Positions 35,494 to 43,572 of a stretch of 64,000 bases of DNA are shown here, piece by piece (position 1 is the first letter of the stretch; each line of letters opens with the position of its first letter). The position numbers were made by a program, and so were the translations under genes. Source of the stretch: Bradyrhizobium sp. 190 (GTDB lineage: Bacteria; Pseudomonadota; Alphaproteobacteria; Rhizobiales; Xanthobacteraceae); contig NZ_JADPJL010000032.1 of NCBI RefSeq assembly GCF_023073415.1, positions 62,001 to 126,000 of the forward strand, in the 5' to 3' direction. The notes below the pieces were generated by a model. That model saw only the letters and a program-made list of their open reading frames with translations. It did no database searches and was not told where the DNA came from.

Positions 35494-36774
35494 ATGGGTG
35501 TAAACCATCGCATGAGCCGCCGGGCGTTTTGTGGCGCCGGCGCGGCCACCGTAACGGCACTGACGTTTCCCCTGCCCGCGTTCGCGCAATCCGCGGCACG
35601 TGTCGTCGTGATCGGCGGCGGCTTCGGCGGCGCGAGTTGTGCCCGCGCGCTGAAACAGATCGACCCGAAATTGCAGGTCACGCTGGTTGAGCCGAACAAG
35701 ACCTTCATCGCCTGCCCGTTCAGCAACAACGTCATTGCCGGGCTGCGTTCGATCGAGCAGCAACAATTCGGCTATGACAAGTTCTCCGCCACCGGCGTGA
35801 CCGTGGTGGCGCAGGCGGCAACGGCCGTCAATGCAGCGGCGCGGACCATAGGCCTCGCCGACGGCACCTCGCTATCCTACGACCGGCTGGTGCTGTCTCC
35901 CGGCATCGATCTGCGTTTCGACGCGCTGCAGGGCTACGACGAAGCCGCCGCGGCGAAGATGCCGCACGCCTGGAAAGCCGGCGAACAAACGCTGCTGCTG
36001 CGCAAACAGCTCGAAGCCATGGACGATGGCGGCCTGGTGGTGATCGCGGCGCCCGCCAATCCCTTCCGTTGCCCGCCGGGCCCATATGAGCGCGCCTGCC
36101 TGATTGCGCATTATCTGAAAACCAAAAAGCCGCGTTCGAAGCTGCTCATCCTCGACGCAAAGGACACGTTCTCCAAGCAGCGCCTGTTCCAGAACGCCTG
36201 GAAAGAGCTTTATCCGGGAATGGTCGAATGGATATCGCTGTCGCAGGGCGGCAAGGTGAACGCCGTCGACCCCGCGACCAACACGCTGATCACCGATTTT
36301 GGCAACCACACCGCCAAGGTTGCCAATGTCATTCCGCCGCAGCGGGCCGGCCGCATCGCCACTATCGCAGGCGCGACCGACAATACCGGCTGGTGCGCGA
36401 TCGATCCCGTCACCTTCGAATCCAAATCGGTGCCGAACATCCATGTCATCGGCGATGCCTGTCTTGCCGGCGCCATGCCAAAATCCGCATTCACGGCGAA
36501 TGCGCAGGCCAAGGTTTGCGCGGCCGCCATTGCCACGCTGCTGTCGGGTGGATCGCCGGCCACGCCGAAACTGATCAACACCTGCTACAGTCTGGCGGCG
36601 CCCGATTATGGCATCTCGGTTGCCGGCGTGTACCAACCGAAGAACGGATTGCTGGCCGATGTCGAAGGCGCCGGCGGCGTCAGTCCGGTGGATGTACCTC
36701 GCGATTTCCGCGCGCGCGAAGCCGACTATGCGCAAGCCTGGTTCGCGACCATCACGGCGGAAGTCTTTGGCTAG
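35494..36774 (+). CDS. FAD-dependent sulfide dehydrogenase flavoprotein (FccB/SoxF-like)
   Basis: A 426-residue protein with a Tat-type signal (SRRAFCGAGAATVTALTFPLPAFAQ), the FAD motif VVVIGGGFGGASCARAL (about 37-53), a redox-site cysteine in FIACPFSNNVIAG, and the C-terminal FCSD flavin-binding domain (TCYSLAAPDYGISVAGVY). Flavocytochrome c oxidises sulfide to sulfur and gives electrons to its cytochrome partner. The ATG at 35494 is followed by a second in-frame ATG six codons later. The gene overlaps soxX by 8 bp, tying the pair to the sox genes. Confidence 0.88.
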   Translation: MGVNHRMSRRAFCGAGAATVTALTFPLPAFAQSAARVVVIGGGFGGASCARALKQIDPKLQVTLVEPNKTFIACPFSNNVIAGLRSIEQQQFGYDKFSATGVTVVAQAATAVNAAARTIGLADGTSLSYDRLVLSPGIDLRFDALQGYDEAAAAKMPHAWKAGEQTLLLRKQLEAMDDGGLVVIAAPANPFRCPPGPYERACLIAHYLKTKKPRSKLLILDAKDTFSKQRLFQNAWKELYPGMVEWISLSQGGKVNAVDPATNTLITDFGNHTAKVANVIPPQRAGRIATIAGATDNTGWCAIDPVTFESKSVPNIHVIGDACLAGAMPKSAFTANAQAKVCAAAIATLLSGGSPATPKLINTCYSLAAPDYGISVAGVYQPKNGLLADVEGAGGVSPVDVPRDFRAREADYAQAWFATITAEVFG

Positions 36775-37225
36775 AGAAGGATTTCGCATATCGGCACCGC
36801 TCCTTGCCGGAGCGCTGCTTGCCCTGCCTGGCGGCGTCGCCGCGCAGGACCTTCGCAGCTATGCCGTCGTCGGAGATGCCATTCCGCGCTCACTAACGGG
36901 CGCGGTTGGCGATGCGGCGCGCGGGCGCGCCCTTGTCGTCGAACGTTCCAGCACTTGCATCCTCTGCCACAGCGGCCCATTTCCCGAGCAGAAATTCCAG
37001 GGCGACCTGGCGCCTGATCTTTCCGGTTCCGGCAGCCACGCGTCCGAGGGCCAGCTTCGGCTCCGGCTGGTGGACGCGTCCCGTCTCAATGCCGCGACCA
37101 TCATGCCGTCCTATTACCGCGTGGACGGCCTCGATCGCGTCGGGACGCTGTGGCGTGGCAAGCCGATCCTGTCGGCCGAACAGATCGAGGATATCGTGGC
37201 GTATCTCGTAAGCTTGCGCGAATAG
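36767..37225 (+). CDS. soxX: SoxX, monoheme cytochrome c
   Basis: A 152-residue protein starting at TTG 36767 inside the end of the flavoprotein gene. Signal peptide to about residue 26 (LPGGVAAQ), heme site CILCH (Cys64, Cys67, His68), then GDLAPDLSGSGSHASEGQLRLRLVDASRLNAATIMPSYYR, the SoxX pattern with a Met ligand. SoxX pairs with SoxA to attach thiosulfate or another sulfur compound to the SoxY carrier. The TTG start is inferred because it gives a complete signal peptide directly after the overlap. Confidence 0.88.
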   Translation: MAREGFRISAPLLAGALLALPGGVAAQDLRSYAVVGDAIPRSLTGAVGDAARGRALVVERSSTCILCHSGPFPEQKFQGDLAPDLSGSGSHASEGQLRLRLVDASRLNAATIMPSYYRVDGLDRVGTLWRGKPILSAEQIEDIVAYLVSLRE

Positions 37226-37234
37226 GAAGAAGCG

Positions 37235-37714
37235 ATGCACCGACCACCTGATACATCACGCCGCCAGTTCCTCGGCCTCGCCGGCGGCGCAGCCGTGCTC
37301 GGCACGCTCCCCGTCGTGATTGTTCGTTCCGCGGAGGCGACGCCCGCGATGCTGGCCTCCGCCATCCAGAATGTCACCGGCGGCGCGGCGGTGCAGACCG
37401 GCAAGGTCAAGCTCGACATCCCGCCGCTGGTCGAGAATGGCAACACGGTACCGATGACGGTGAGCGTCAACCACCCGATGGCCCCGGAGGATCACGTCCG
37501 GAGCATTCATGTCTTCAACGAGAAGAACCCGCAGCCGAACTTCGCCAATTTCCATCTCGGCCCGCATAACGGCCGCGCGCAGGTTTCGACCCGCGTCCGT
37601 CTCGCCGACAGCCAGAAGATCGTCGCGATCGCAAGGCTCTCGGACGGGTCGTTCTGGTCGGCCAGTGTCGACGTCGTGGTGACGCTGGCAGCCTGCACGG
37701 AGGATGTGATCTGA
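37235..37714 (+). CDS. SoxY-related carrier protein with AAC-TE arm instead of GGCGG
   Basis: A 159-residue protein with Tat signal (SRRQFLGLAGGAAVLGTLPVVI) and a SoxY-type immunoglobulin-like domain (VENGNTVPMTVSVNHPM...HVRSIHVFNEKNPQPNFANFHLGP). True SoxY ends in the swinging arm GGCGG whose Cys carries the sulfur substrate. Here the end is VVTLAACTEDVI, with a single Cys154. This matches a recognised SoxY-related group with an AACIE-like arm whose function is not established. The GGAGG inside the arm codons is the ribosome site of soxZ, and the stop overlaps the soxZ start by one base. Confidence 0.85.
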   Translation: MHRPPDTSRRQFLGLAGGAAVLGTLPVVIVRSAEATPAMLASAIQNVTGGAAVQTGKVKLDIPPLVENGNTVPMTVSVNHPMAPEDHVRSIHVFNEKNPQPNFANFHLGPHNGRAQVSTRVRLADSQKIVAIARLSDGSFWSASVDVVVTLAACTEDVI

Positions 37715-38034
37715 TGGCCTCGGCACTGATCAACGTTCCAGCGAAAGCCAAACGCGGCGATATCATCGAGATCAAGACGCTGATGTCGCACATCATGGAA
37801 ACCGGCTATCGCCATACGGCTGCAGGCGAAGTCGTTCCGCGCGACATCATCACGAGCTTTACGTGCCGCTTCAACGGCGCCGAGATTTTCCGCGCCGACC
37901 TGTTTCCGGCGATATCAGCTAACCCCTTCATCACCTTCTTCACCACCGCGACCGAGAGCGGCAAGTTCGACTTCGAATGGACCGGCGACCAGGGGTTTTC
38001 CGAAACCGCGTCGGCGTCGATCACGGTCGAATGA
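37714..38034 (+). CDS. soxZ: SoxZ, sulfur carrier partner
   Basis: A 106-residue protein with the SoxZ sequence pattern: INVPAKAKRGDIIEIKTLMSHIMETGYR, then FTCRFNGAEIFRADLFPAISANPFITFFTTATESGKFDFEWTGDQGF. SoxZ is a cytosol-folded, Tat co-exported partner that rides with SoxY and lacks its own signal peptide, as here. It should bind the SoxY-like protein encoded just before it (1-bp overlap). The gene overlaps soxA by ATGA. Confidence 0.92.
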   Translation: MASALINVPAKAKRGDIIEIKTLMSHIMETGYRHTAAGEVVPRDIITSFTCRFNGAEIFRADLFPAISANPFITFFTTATESGKFDFEWTGDQGFSETASASITVE

Positions 38035-38804
38035 GATTTGCCGGCGCCATAGCCGCTGTGCTGCTGATCGCGAACACTGGTTTCGCCGCCGCAATCCCGC
38101 AAGCCGACCGCCGCTCCGGCTACGACTTCATGAAGCCGGACACCAAAGCGATGCAGGATGAGGATACCGCCAATCCCGGCATGCTCTGGGTGCTCGACGG
38201 CGAGGCGCTTTGGAAGCGCAAGGCTGGCACTGCCAACAAGGCCTGCGCCGATTGCCACAGCGATGCCCGCACCAGCATGAAGGGGGTAGCCGCCCGCTAC
38301 CCCGCCTTCGACAAGGCAACCGGCCGTCCCCTCGATCTGGAGCAGCGCATCAATTCGTGCCGCACCAACCAACAGCAGGCGACGCCGCTGCCCTTCGAGA
38401 GCCGCGAGCTACTGGCGCTCACGGCCTTTGTCGCGCGGCAGTCGCAAGGCGTACCAATCGAAACCGGCGCCGACCCGCAGCTCGTGCCGTTCATCGCCAA
38501 GGGGCACGAGCTTTACATGCAGCGGCAAGGGCAGCTCAATCTCAGCTGCGCCAATTGCCATGACGACAACTGGGATAAGCGGCTCGCCGGCTCGGCGATC
38601 ACGCAGGGACACCCGACCGGATATCCGCTCTACCGGCTGGAATGGCAGTCGCTGGGATCGCTGCAGCGTCGCCTGCGCGCCTGCATCACGGGCATAAGGG
38701 CGCAGGCCTATGATTACGGCGCGCCGGAACTGGTCGAGCTTGAACTGTATTTGATGTCGCGCGCCCGCGGCATGCCGCTGGAGGCACCGGCGGTGCGGCC
38801 CTAA
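38031..38804 (+). CDS. soxA: SoxA, diheme cytochrome c
   Basis: A 257-residue periplasmic protein with a signal peptide (MRFAGAIAAVLLIANTGFAAA) and two heme sites, CADCH (72-76) and CANCH (173-177). The catalytic cysteine, which ligates the second heme as a persulfide in characterised SoxAX, is seen as Cys218 in LQRRLRACITGIRAQAYDYG. All SoxA catalytic features are thus intact even though its carrier partner has an atypical arm. The start ATGA overlaps the soxZ stop. It is the last gene of the cluster; no soxB or soxCD follows. Confidence 0.92.
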   Translation: MRFAGAIAAVLLIANTGFAAAIPQADRRSGYDFMKPDTKAMQDEDTANPGMLWVLDGEALWKRKAGTANKACADCHSDARTSMKGVAARYPAFDKATGRPLDLEQRINSCRTNQQQATPLPFESRELLALTAFVARQSQGVPIETGADPQLVPFIAKGHELYMQRQGQLNLSCANCHDDNWDKRLAGSAITQGHPTGYPLYRLEWQSLGSLQRRLRACITGIRAQAYDYGAPELVELELYLMSRARGMPLEAPAVRP

Positions 38805-38815
38805 GCAGTTGACGT

Positions 38816-39581
38816 TCAGCGCTCCGCGAACGCCTTCTCGACCACGAACTGCGCGGCCTCGCCGTGATTGCCCTCGACAAAGCCTTTGCCGTTGAGCAAT
38901 GCCCGCGTGTCCGTCACCAGCGCCGGGCTGCCGCAGATCATGACGCGGTCATGGGCGGGATCGAGCGAGTCGAGACCAATGTCAGCGAAGAGCCTACCTG
39001 ACGTAATCAGGTCGGTGATGCGGCCGCGGTTGCGGAAGGGATCGCGCGTCACGGTCGGGTAATAGACCAGCTGGTTGCGAACGTATTCACCGATCAGCTC
39101 GTCGTTCGGCAGCTTCTCGGTGATCATCTCGCCATACGCGAGCTCGGCGACAGCCGTGCAGCAGCACCACCTTCTCGAAACGCTCATAGGTCTCGGGATC
39201 CTTGATCACGGAAAGAAACGGCGCCAGCCCGGTGCCGGTGCCGATCAGATAGAGGTTGCGGCCGTCTTCGAGGTTGTCGATGACCAGTGTGCCGGTCGCC
39301 TTGCGGCTGACGATGATCTCGTCGCCCTGCTTTAAGTGCTGGAGGCGCGAGGTCAGCGGTCCGTCCGCCACCTTGATCGAGAAGAATTCGAGCCGGTCCT
39401 CGTAATTGGCGCTGGCGACCGAGTAGGCGCGCAGCAACGGCTTCTCGCCGACCTTCAGCCCGATCATGGTGAACTCGCCGTTGCGGAAACGGAACGAGGG
39501 ATCGCGCGTGGTGGTGAAGCTGAACAGCGTATCGGTCCAGTGATGGACGCTCAGCACGCTTTCCTGATTGAAATTGCTCAT
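38816..39581 (-). pseudogene. ferredoxin-NADP reductase, interrupted by a small deletion frameshift
   Basis: The N-terminal part (from ATG 39581: MSNFNQESVLSVHHWTDTLFSFTTTRDPSFRFRNGEFTMIGL, FAD motif LRAYSVAS) reads to FEKVVLLHGC at about 39150, then leaves frame. The C-terminal part resumes in another frame as VAELAYGEMITEKLP to the terminal FVVEKAFAER at 38816. A deletion of 2 mod 3 bases near 39140-39150 explains this; 5 or 8 bases would fit the usual length of about 256-257 residues. The intact enzyme reduces ferredoxin with NADPH, which 6-hydroxynicotinate reductase needs. Sequencing error is possible. Divergent from the enamidase gene with shared operators. Confidence 0.85.
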
Positions 39582-39625
39582 CGCACCGTTCCCTGACCTG
39601 CAAGCCGGATTGACCGGTTCAATCA

Positions 39626-39651
39626 TTCGTATACGATCGTTCGTATACAAA
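39626..39651. promoter_or_regulatory. two tandem TTCGTATACrA operators between FNR and enamidase genes
   Basis: Two copies of the core TTCGTATAC (39626 and 39640) lie 14 bp apart, reading ATTCGTATACGAT and GTTCGTATACAAA. Outer TCATT/AATGA bases extend the symmetry. They are about 50 bp from the FNR start and 75 bp from the enamidase start, so a single regulator could control both genes. The same motif occurs at 56788. Confidence 0.7.
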
Positions 39652-39726
39652 TGAATAATCCAGCTTGATCCGATCGTCAAGCCGGGCAGAATGTCCAGCG
39701 AAGGCATTGAACCAAAAGGAAAAACC

Positions 39727-40926
39727 ATGGCCCACGATGCACCCCAGGCGACCGGCCCGAGCAAGCTGGTGATCCGCAATATCGGGCTGCTGCTGTCGGG
39801 GGCCCTGGAGAAGCCGATCCTGGACGGCGACACGATCGTGGCCGAGAACGGCAGGATCACTGCGATCGGCCGCTTCAAGGACGTCAACACCGAGGGCGCC
39901 ACCACCGTCGTCGACGCCAACGGCACCACCGTCGCGCCCGGCCTGATCGACAGCCATGTCCATCCCGTCGCCGGCGACTGGACGCCGCGGCAGAACCAGA
40001 CCAACTGGATCGACAGCTACCTCCACGGCGGCGTCACCACCATGATCTCCGCCGGTGAGGTGCATATGCCCGGCCGCCCCCGCGACGTCGTCGGCCTGAA
40101 GGCGATGGCGATCTTCGCGCAGCGCGCATTCTGGACGCTCCGCCCTGGCGGCGTGAAGGTGCATGCCGGCGCGCCGGTGATCGAATGCGAGATGGTCGAG
40201 GACGATTTCAAGGAGCTGGCCGCGGCTGGCGTCAAACTGCTTGGCGAAGTCGGCCTCGGCGGCGTCAAGGACGGCCCGACCGCGCGGAAAATGGTGGGAT
40301 GGGCGCGCAAGTATGGAATCCAGAGCACCATCCACACCGGCGGACCTTCAATTCCCGGATCCGGCCTGATCGACAAGGACGTCGTGCTGGAAGCCGATAC
40401 TGACGTGGTCGGCCACATCAATGGTGGCCACACGGCCCTGCCCGACGACCAGATCCGCTGCATCTGCGAGGGCTGCAAGCGCGGGCTGGAGCTGGTTCAC
40501 AACGGCAACGAGCGCTCGGCGCTGTTCACGCTGCGCATCGCGCGCGAGATGGGCGACCTCAACCGCGTCATCCTCGGCACCGATGCGCCGGCAGGCTCCG
40601 GCGTGCAGCCGCTCGGCATCTTGCGGATGGTGTCGATGCTGTCATCGCTCGGCGATCTGCCCGCCGAACTCGCCTTCTGCCTTGCCACCGGCAACACCGC
40701 CCGCATGCGCGAGCTCGACTGCGGCATCATCGAAGTCGGCCGCTCAGCAGACTTCGTCCTGATGGACAAGGCGCAGCATTCGCCCGGCAAGAACATCCTT
40801 GAAAGCGTGCAGCTCGGTGATCTCCCCGGCATCGGCATGACCATCATCGACGGCATCGTCCGCACCCAGCGCAGCCGCAACACGCCGCCGGCCGGGAAAG
40901 TGCCGGAGATCATCATCGGGCATTGA
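39727..40926 (+). CDS. ena: enamidase (1,4,5,6-tetrahydro-6-oxonicotinate amidohydrolase)
   Basis: A 399-residue amidohydrolase. Metal ligands are visible: HVH (His77, His79), GEVGLGG, the His of STIHTGGPSIPGS, the His of DVVGHINGGHTA and the Asp of LGTDAPAGSG. The sequence follows the Eubacterium barkeri enamidase closely at recognisable blocks (HGGVTTMISAGEVHMPGRPRD, RPGGVKVHAGAPV, GDLPGIGMTIIDG, SRNTPPAGK). That Fe-Zn enzyme hydrolyses 1,4,5,6-tetrahydro-6-oxonicotinate to ammonia and 2-formylglutarate. The ATG at 39727 is used. Its divergent promoter carries the motif found before the reductase and nicotinate dehydrogenase genes, which supports the pathway assignment. Confidence 0.88.
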   Translation: MAHDAPQATGPSKLVIRNIGLLLSGALEKPILDGDTIVAENGRITAIGRFKDVNTEGATTVVDANGTTVAPGLIDSHVHPVAGDWTPRQNQTNWIDSYLHGGVTTMISAGEVHMPGRPRDVVGLKAMAIFAQRAFWTLRPGGVKVHAGAPVIECEMVEDDFKELAAAGVKLLGEVGLGGVKDGPTARKMVGWARKYGIQSTIHTGGPSIPGSGLIDKDVVLEADTDVVGHINGGHTALPDDQIRCICEGCKRGLELVHNGNERSALFTLRIAREMGDLNRVILGTDAPAGSGVQPLGILRMVSMLSSLGDLPAELAFCLATGNTARMRELDCGIIEVGRSADFVLMDKAQHSPGKNILESVQLGDLPGIGMTIIDGIVRTQRSRNTPPAGKVPEIIIGH

Positions 40927-41471
40927 TGCCGACACGGGCCAGCCTGGCCGGCTCTGCCGCATCGGACTGTCAGCCATGGCCCCGCATGCCTCCGAGCTCG
41001 GGTCCGGGGCAGCCGATTCCCGACGGCAGCGAAATCCGCTATCGCGCCAAATGGCCGGAACGGGATTGAGCCATGCAAGCGCGAGGCAATCATCCACCTC
41101 TTCCTTGAAAACCGGCCTGCTGTTGAGATGCATTAGCTGAGCAATCCAACTGGCGGACGCTCGCCAGTGGAACTTAACTCGCCGCGTTACTCGCCCGTGT
41201 GCACGTAATTGCGAGGGTAATGGCCGGCCGGTTGATGCCCGGCCAGCTCGTTTGTCGGTATTCAGGTCTGAAGTTCAAATCCGGAATCTATATGATCTGG
41301 ATCACACTCATTCTCACATTCTCATGCTCTCATGGCCCCCATTGCCCGTACCAGCCGGCGTGGAACCCGAGCACGCCTGCTTTGCGGCGAGCAGCCAGCA
41401 TGGTACGCTGTGAGTGCTGGAAAGATTGCTTGCCTTACACTGTGTTAGCAGTTTGGGAGCCAATCCGAGCC
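40927..41471. other. 545-bp region without a supported gene
   Basis: Lies between the enamidase and cyclase-SUMF1 genes. The cyclase frame is open back to 41199 but the extension (Cys-rich, no family character) is not supported. No hairpin, repeat or RNA gene was recognised. Confidence 0.5.
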
Positions 41472-43088
41472 ATGGCCCAGATTCGTGACATCAAGTCTGG
41501 CCGCGTTGGAGAGCCTCCGCGCGAGCCAACGCCGCGGCGTCTTGCGGCCATCGTCGCAGGCGATATTTCCGGCTACAGCCGACTGATGCAGATCGACGAG
41601 GAAGGGACGCACAACCGCGTCAAGCGGCTCGAGCGCGACCTCATCGAACCCACCATCAGAGAACACCACGGCAGGCTCGTCAAAACCACAGGCGACGGCT
41701 TCATCGCCATTTTCGACAGCCCCGTAGAGGCCGTCCGATCCAGCATCGTGATCCAGCAAAATGTGGTTGGACGCAACGCATCGCTGCCCAAGCATCACTG
41801 GATCGAATATCGGATTGGCGTCAATCTTGGCGACGTCATCATCGAAACCGACGACGTATATGGCGACGGCGTCAATATTGCGACGCGGCTGGAGGGCATA
41901 GCCCATCCCGGCGAAGTCTATATCTCCGGCGGCATCTACGAACAGATAAAGCATAAGCTGGTTTGCGGATACGAGTCGCTCGGCGACCGAAAGGTCAAGA
42001 ACATCACCGAGCCTGTCCGGGTCTACCGCGTGCTTCCCGATCCCTCCGCCCTGCACGAACGTCGGAACTGGCGCGAACGTATCCTGGCCCTCCTTCTCAT
42101 TCTTGCATTACTGATCATTGCGGGCGGCACTCTCTGGTACACGCTGGGGCAGCCTCGCAAGGCGACAGAACAGGCGGCAGCTCCCGTTTCATCTCCGGCT
42201 GAAGCGCCGAAGGCGCCTGCGCCTGCCGCAAAACAACGAGCGACGCCGCAACCCTCGCCTTCCGTGGCGCCAACTCAACAACAGGCGGCACCTCAGCCTG
42301 AGCTGTCTCCAGCACCCAAACCTGCCCCCTCTCCGGCACCCCAACAGGCCGCTCCGCTACCGCCGCCCGCCGCGCCCGCGGGTCAACCAACCACGCAGGC
42401 GGCTGCGTCAATTCGAGAACCCGAGATGGTCTCGCTTCGGGGCGGCAGCTTCGCGATGGGCAGCAACGAGGACGCTTCGGAAAAGCCGGTCCGTCAGGTA
42501 ACGGTCAAGCCCTTTGCGATGGGGAAATTTCCTGTCTCGGTGGGGGAATGGAACGCATGCGCTGCCGCAAAGGCATGCGGGTTTACGGCGAGCGGAAAAG
42601 ACGATGCGCCTGTTGGAAACGTAAGCTGGAGCGACGCAAAGCAGTACGTCGCCTGGCTCGCCGAAACCACCCGCAAGCCGTATCGACTGCCGAGCGAAGC
42701 CGAATGGGAATATGCAGCGCGCGGCGGCACGCAGACCAAATTTTGGTGGGGCGATCAATTCCAGCCCGGCATGGTCAATTGCAAGAACTGCAGCGACATT
42801 CCGGCCATCGATCAGCCGGTGAAGGTTGGCAGTCTGAAGCCAAATCCTTTTGGGCTGTTCGATATGGGCGGCGCCGTCGATCAATGGGTCGAAGACTGCT
42901 GGCACAGAAATTATCAGGGCGCGCCCTCAGACGGGTCAGCATGGGTCGAGAATGCATGTTCCTCGCACGTCATCCGTTCCGGCTCCTGGAGGAAAGACTC
43001 GGCCTATGCCCGGACATCAAACCGCGGCAGCTATGACACCAACGTGCGATATCCCACCCATGGGTTCCGCGTCGCACTATCCCCCTAA
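41472..43088 (+). CDS. class III nucleotide cyclase fused to a formylglycine-generating-enzyme (SUMF1) domain
   Basis: A 538-residue two-domain membrane protein. Residues 22-187 are an adenylate/guanylate cyclase domain with metal-binding Asp31 (AAIVAGDISGYSRLM) and Asp75 (KTTGDGFIAIF) and the GDGVNIATRLEG loop. One transmembrane helix spans 202-225, followed by a Pro/Ala/Gln-rich linker (230-312), then a SUMF1/FGE-type domain (317-537: MVSLRGGSFAMGSNE...YRLPSEAEWEYAARGG...RSGSWRKDSAYARTSNRG). The topology puts the cyclase in the cytoplasm and the SUMF1 domain in the periplasm, suggesting a sensor. Bacterial SUMF1 domains are often non-catalytic ligand binders. The ligand and the cyclic nucleotide are unknown. 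Confidence 0.85.
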   Translation: MAQIRDIKSGRVGEPPREPTPRRLAAIVAGDISGYSRLMQIDEEGTHNRVKRLERDLIEPTIREHHGRLVKTTGDGFIAIFDSPVEAVRSSIVIQQNVVGRNASLPKHHWIEYRIGVNLGDVIIETDDVYGDGVNIATRLEGIAHPGEVYISGGIYEQIKHKLVCGYESLGDRKVKNITEPVRVYRVLPDPSALHERRNWRERILALLLILALLIIAGGTLWYTLGQPRKATEQAAAPVSSPAEAPKAPAPAAKQRATPQPSPSVAPTQQQAAPQPELSPAPKPAPSPAPQQAAPLPPPAAPAGQPTTQAAASIREPEMVSLRGGSFAMGSNEDASEKPVRQVTVKPFAMGKFPVSVGEWNACAAAKACGFTASGKDDAPVGNVSWSDAKQYVAWLAETTRKPYRLPSEAEWEYAARGGTQTKFWWGDQFQPGMVNCKNCSDIPAIDQPVKVGSLKPNPFGLFDMGGAVDQWVEDCWHRNYQGAPSDGSAWVENACSSHVIRSGSWRKDSAYARTSNRGSYDTNVRYPTHGFRVALSP

Positions 43089-43107
43089 GGAGCGCTGAGA
43101 GGCAGTC

Positions 43108-43533
43108 ATGAAGGTCATGCGGTGGATCGCTCTGTCAGCAGCGCTCACTTGCCTGCCGTTCGCCGCGTGCGCTCAAGGAAAGCCCGCACACAAGGATGCG
43201 CTTCTCTATTTTGTGTGGCCGCAGAACGGCGCCTCCATCAAAGGTGGGTTTTGGTGCCGCTTTGGTCTGCGCAACATGGGCGTTACGCACGCCGGCGATA
43301 ATTATCCAAACAGCGGCCATCATCATCTTCTGATCAATGTGAACGAGCCGCTCAATCCGAACGAACCGATCCCGCAAGACAAGTCACACCTTCATTTTGG
43401 GGCGGGTCAGACCGAAGCCCGGATCGAACTTCCACCCGGCAAGTACACGCTTCAGCTCGTGCTGGGCGATGCCGAACACTTCCCGCACAATCCTCCAGTG
43501 GTCTCGCAGAAGATTACCATCACGGTCAGATAG
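43108..43533 (+). CDS. DUF4399 family secreted protein
   Basis: A 141-residue protein with a signal peptide (MKVMRWIALSAALTCLPFAACAQ; the Cys at 21 is in a lipobox-like context) and a single DUF4399 domain: YFVWPQNGASIKGGFWCRFGLRNMGVTHAG, then the His-rich NSGHHHLLINV and KSHLHFGAGQTEARIELPPGKYTLQLVLGD. The HHH and HLHF histidines could bind a metal. Function is unknown. It follows the cyclase-SUMF1 gene by 19 bp in the same direction, and may be co-transcribed with it. Confidence 0.85.
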   Translation: MKVMRWIALSAALTCLPFAACAQGKPAHKDALLYFVWPQNGASIKGGFWCRFGLRNMGVTHAGDNYPNSGHHHLLINVNEPLNPNEPIPQDKSHLHFGAGQTEARIELPPGKYTLQLVLGDAEHFPHNPPVVSQKITITVR

Positions 43534-43572
43534 GGCAGAACTCTCCGCCGACTTGCATCGCTGCGCTTCGAA

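Noticed and set aside
37690..37714. A frameshift at the end of the SoxY-like gene hiding a GGCGG arm
   Set aside because: Reading the other two frames across the last 30 bases gives no GGCGG-like end, and the AAC-TE arm matches a known SoxY-related group.
41199..41471. N-terminal extension of the cyclase-SUMF1 protein
   Set aside because: The 91 extra residues are Cys-rich and unlike cyclase N termini, while the ATG at 41472 gives a normal domain start.
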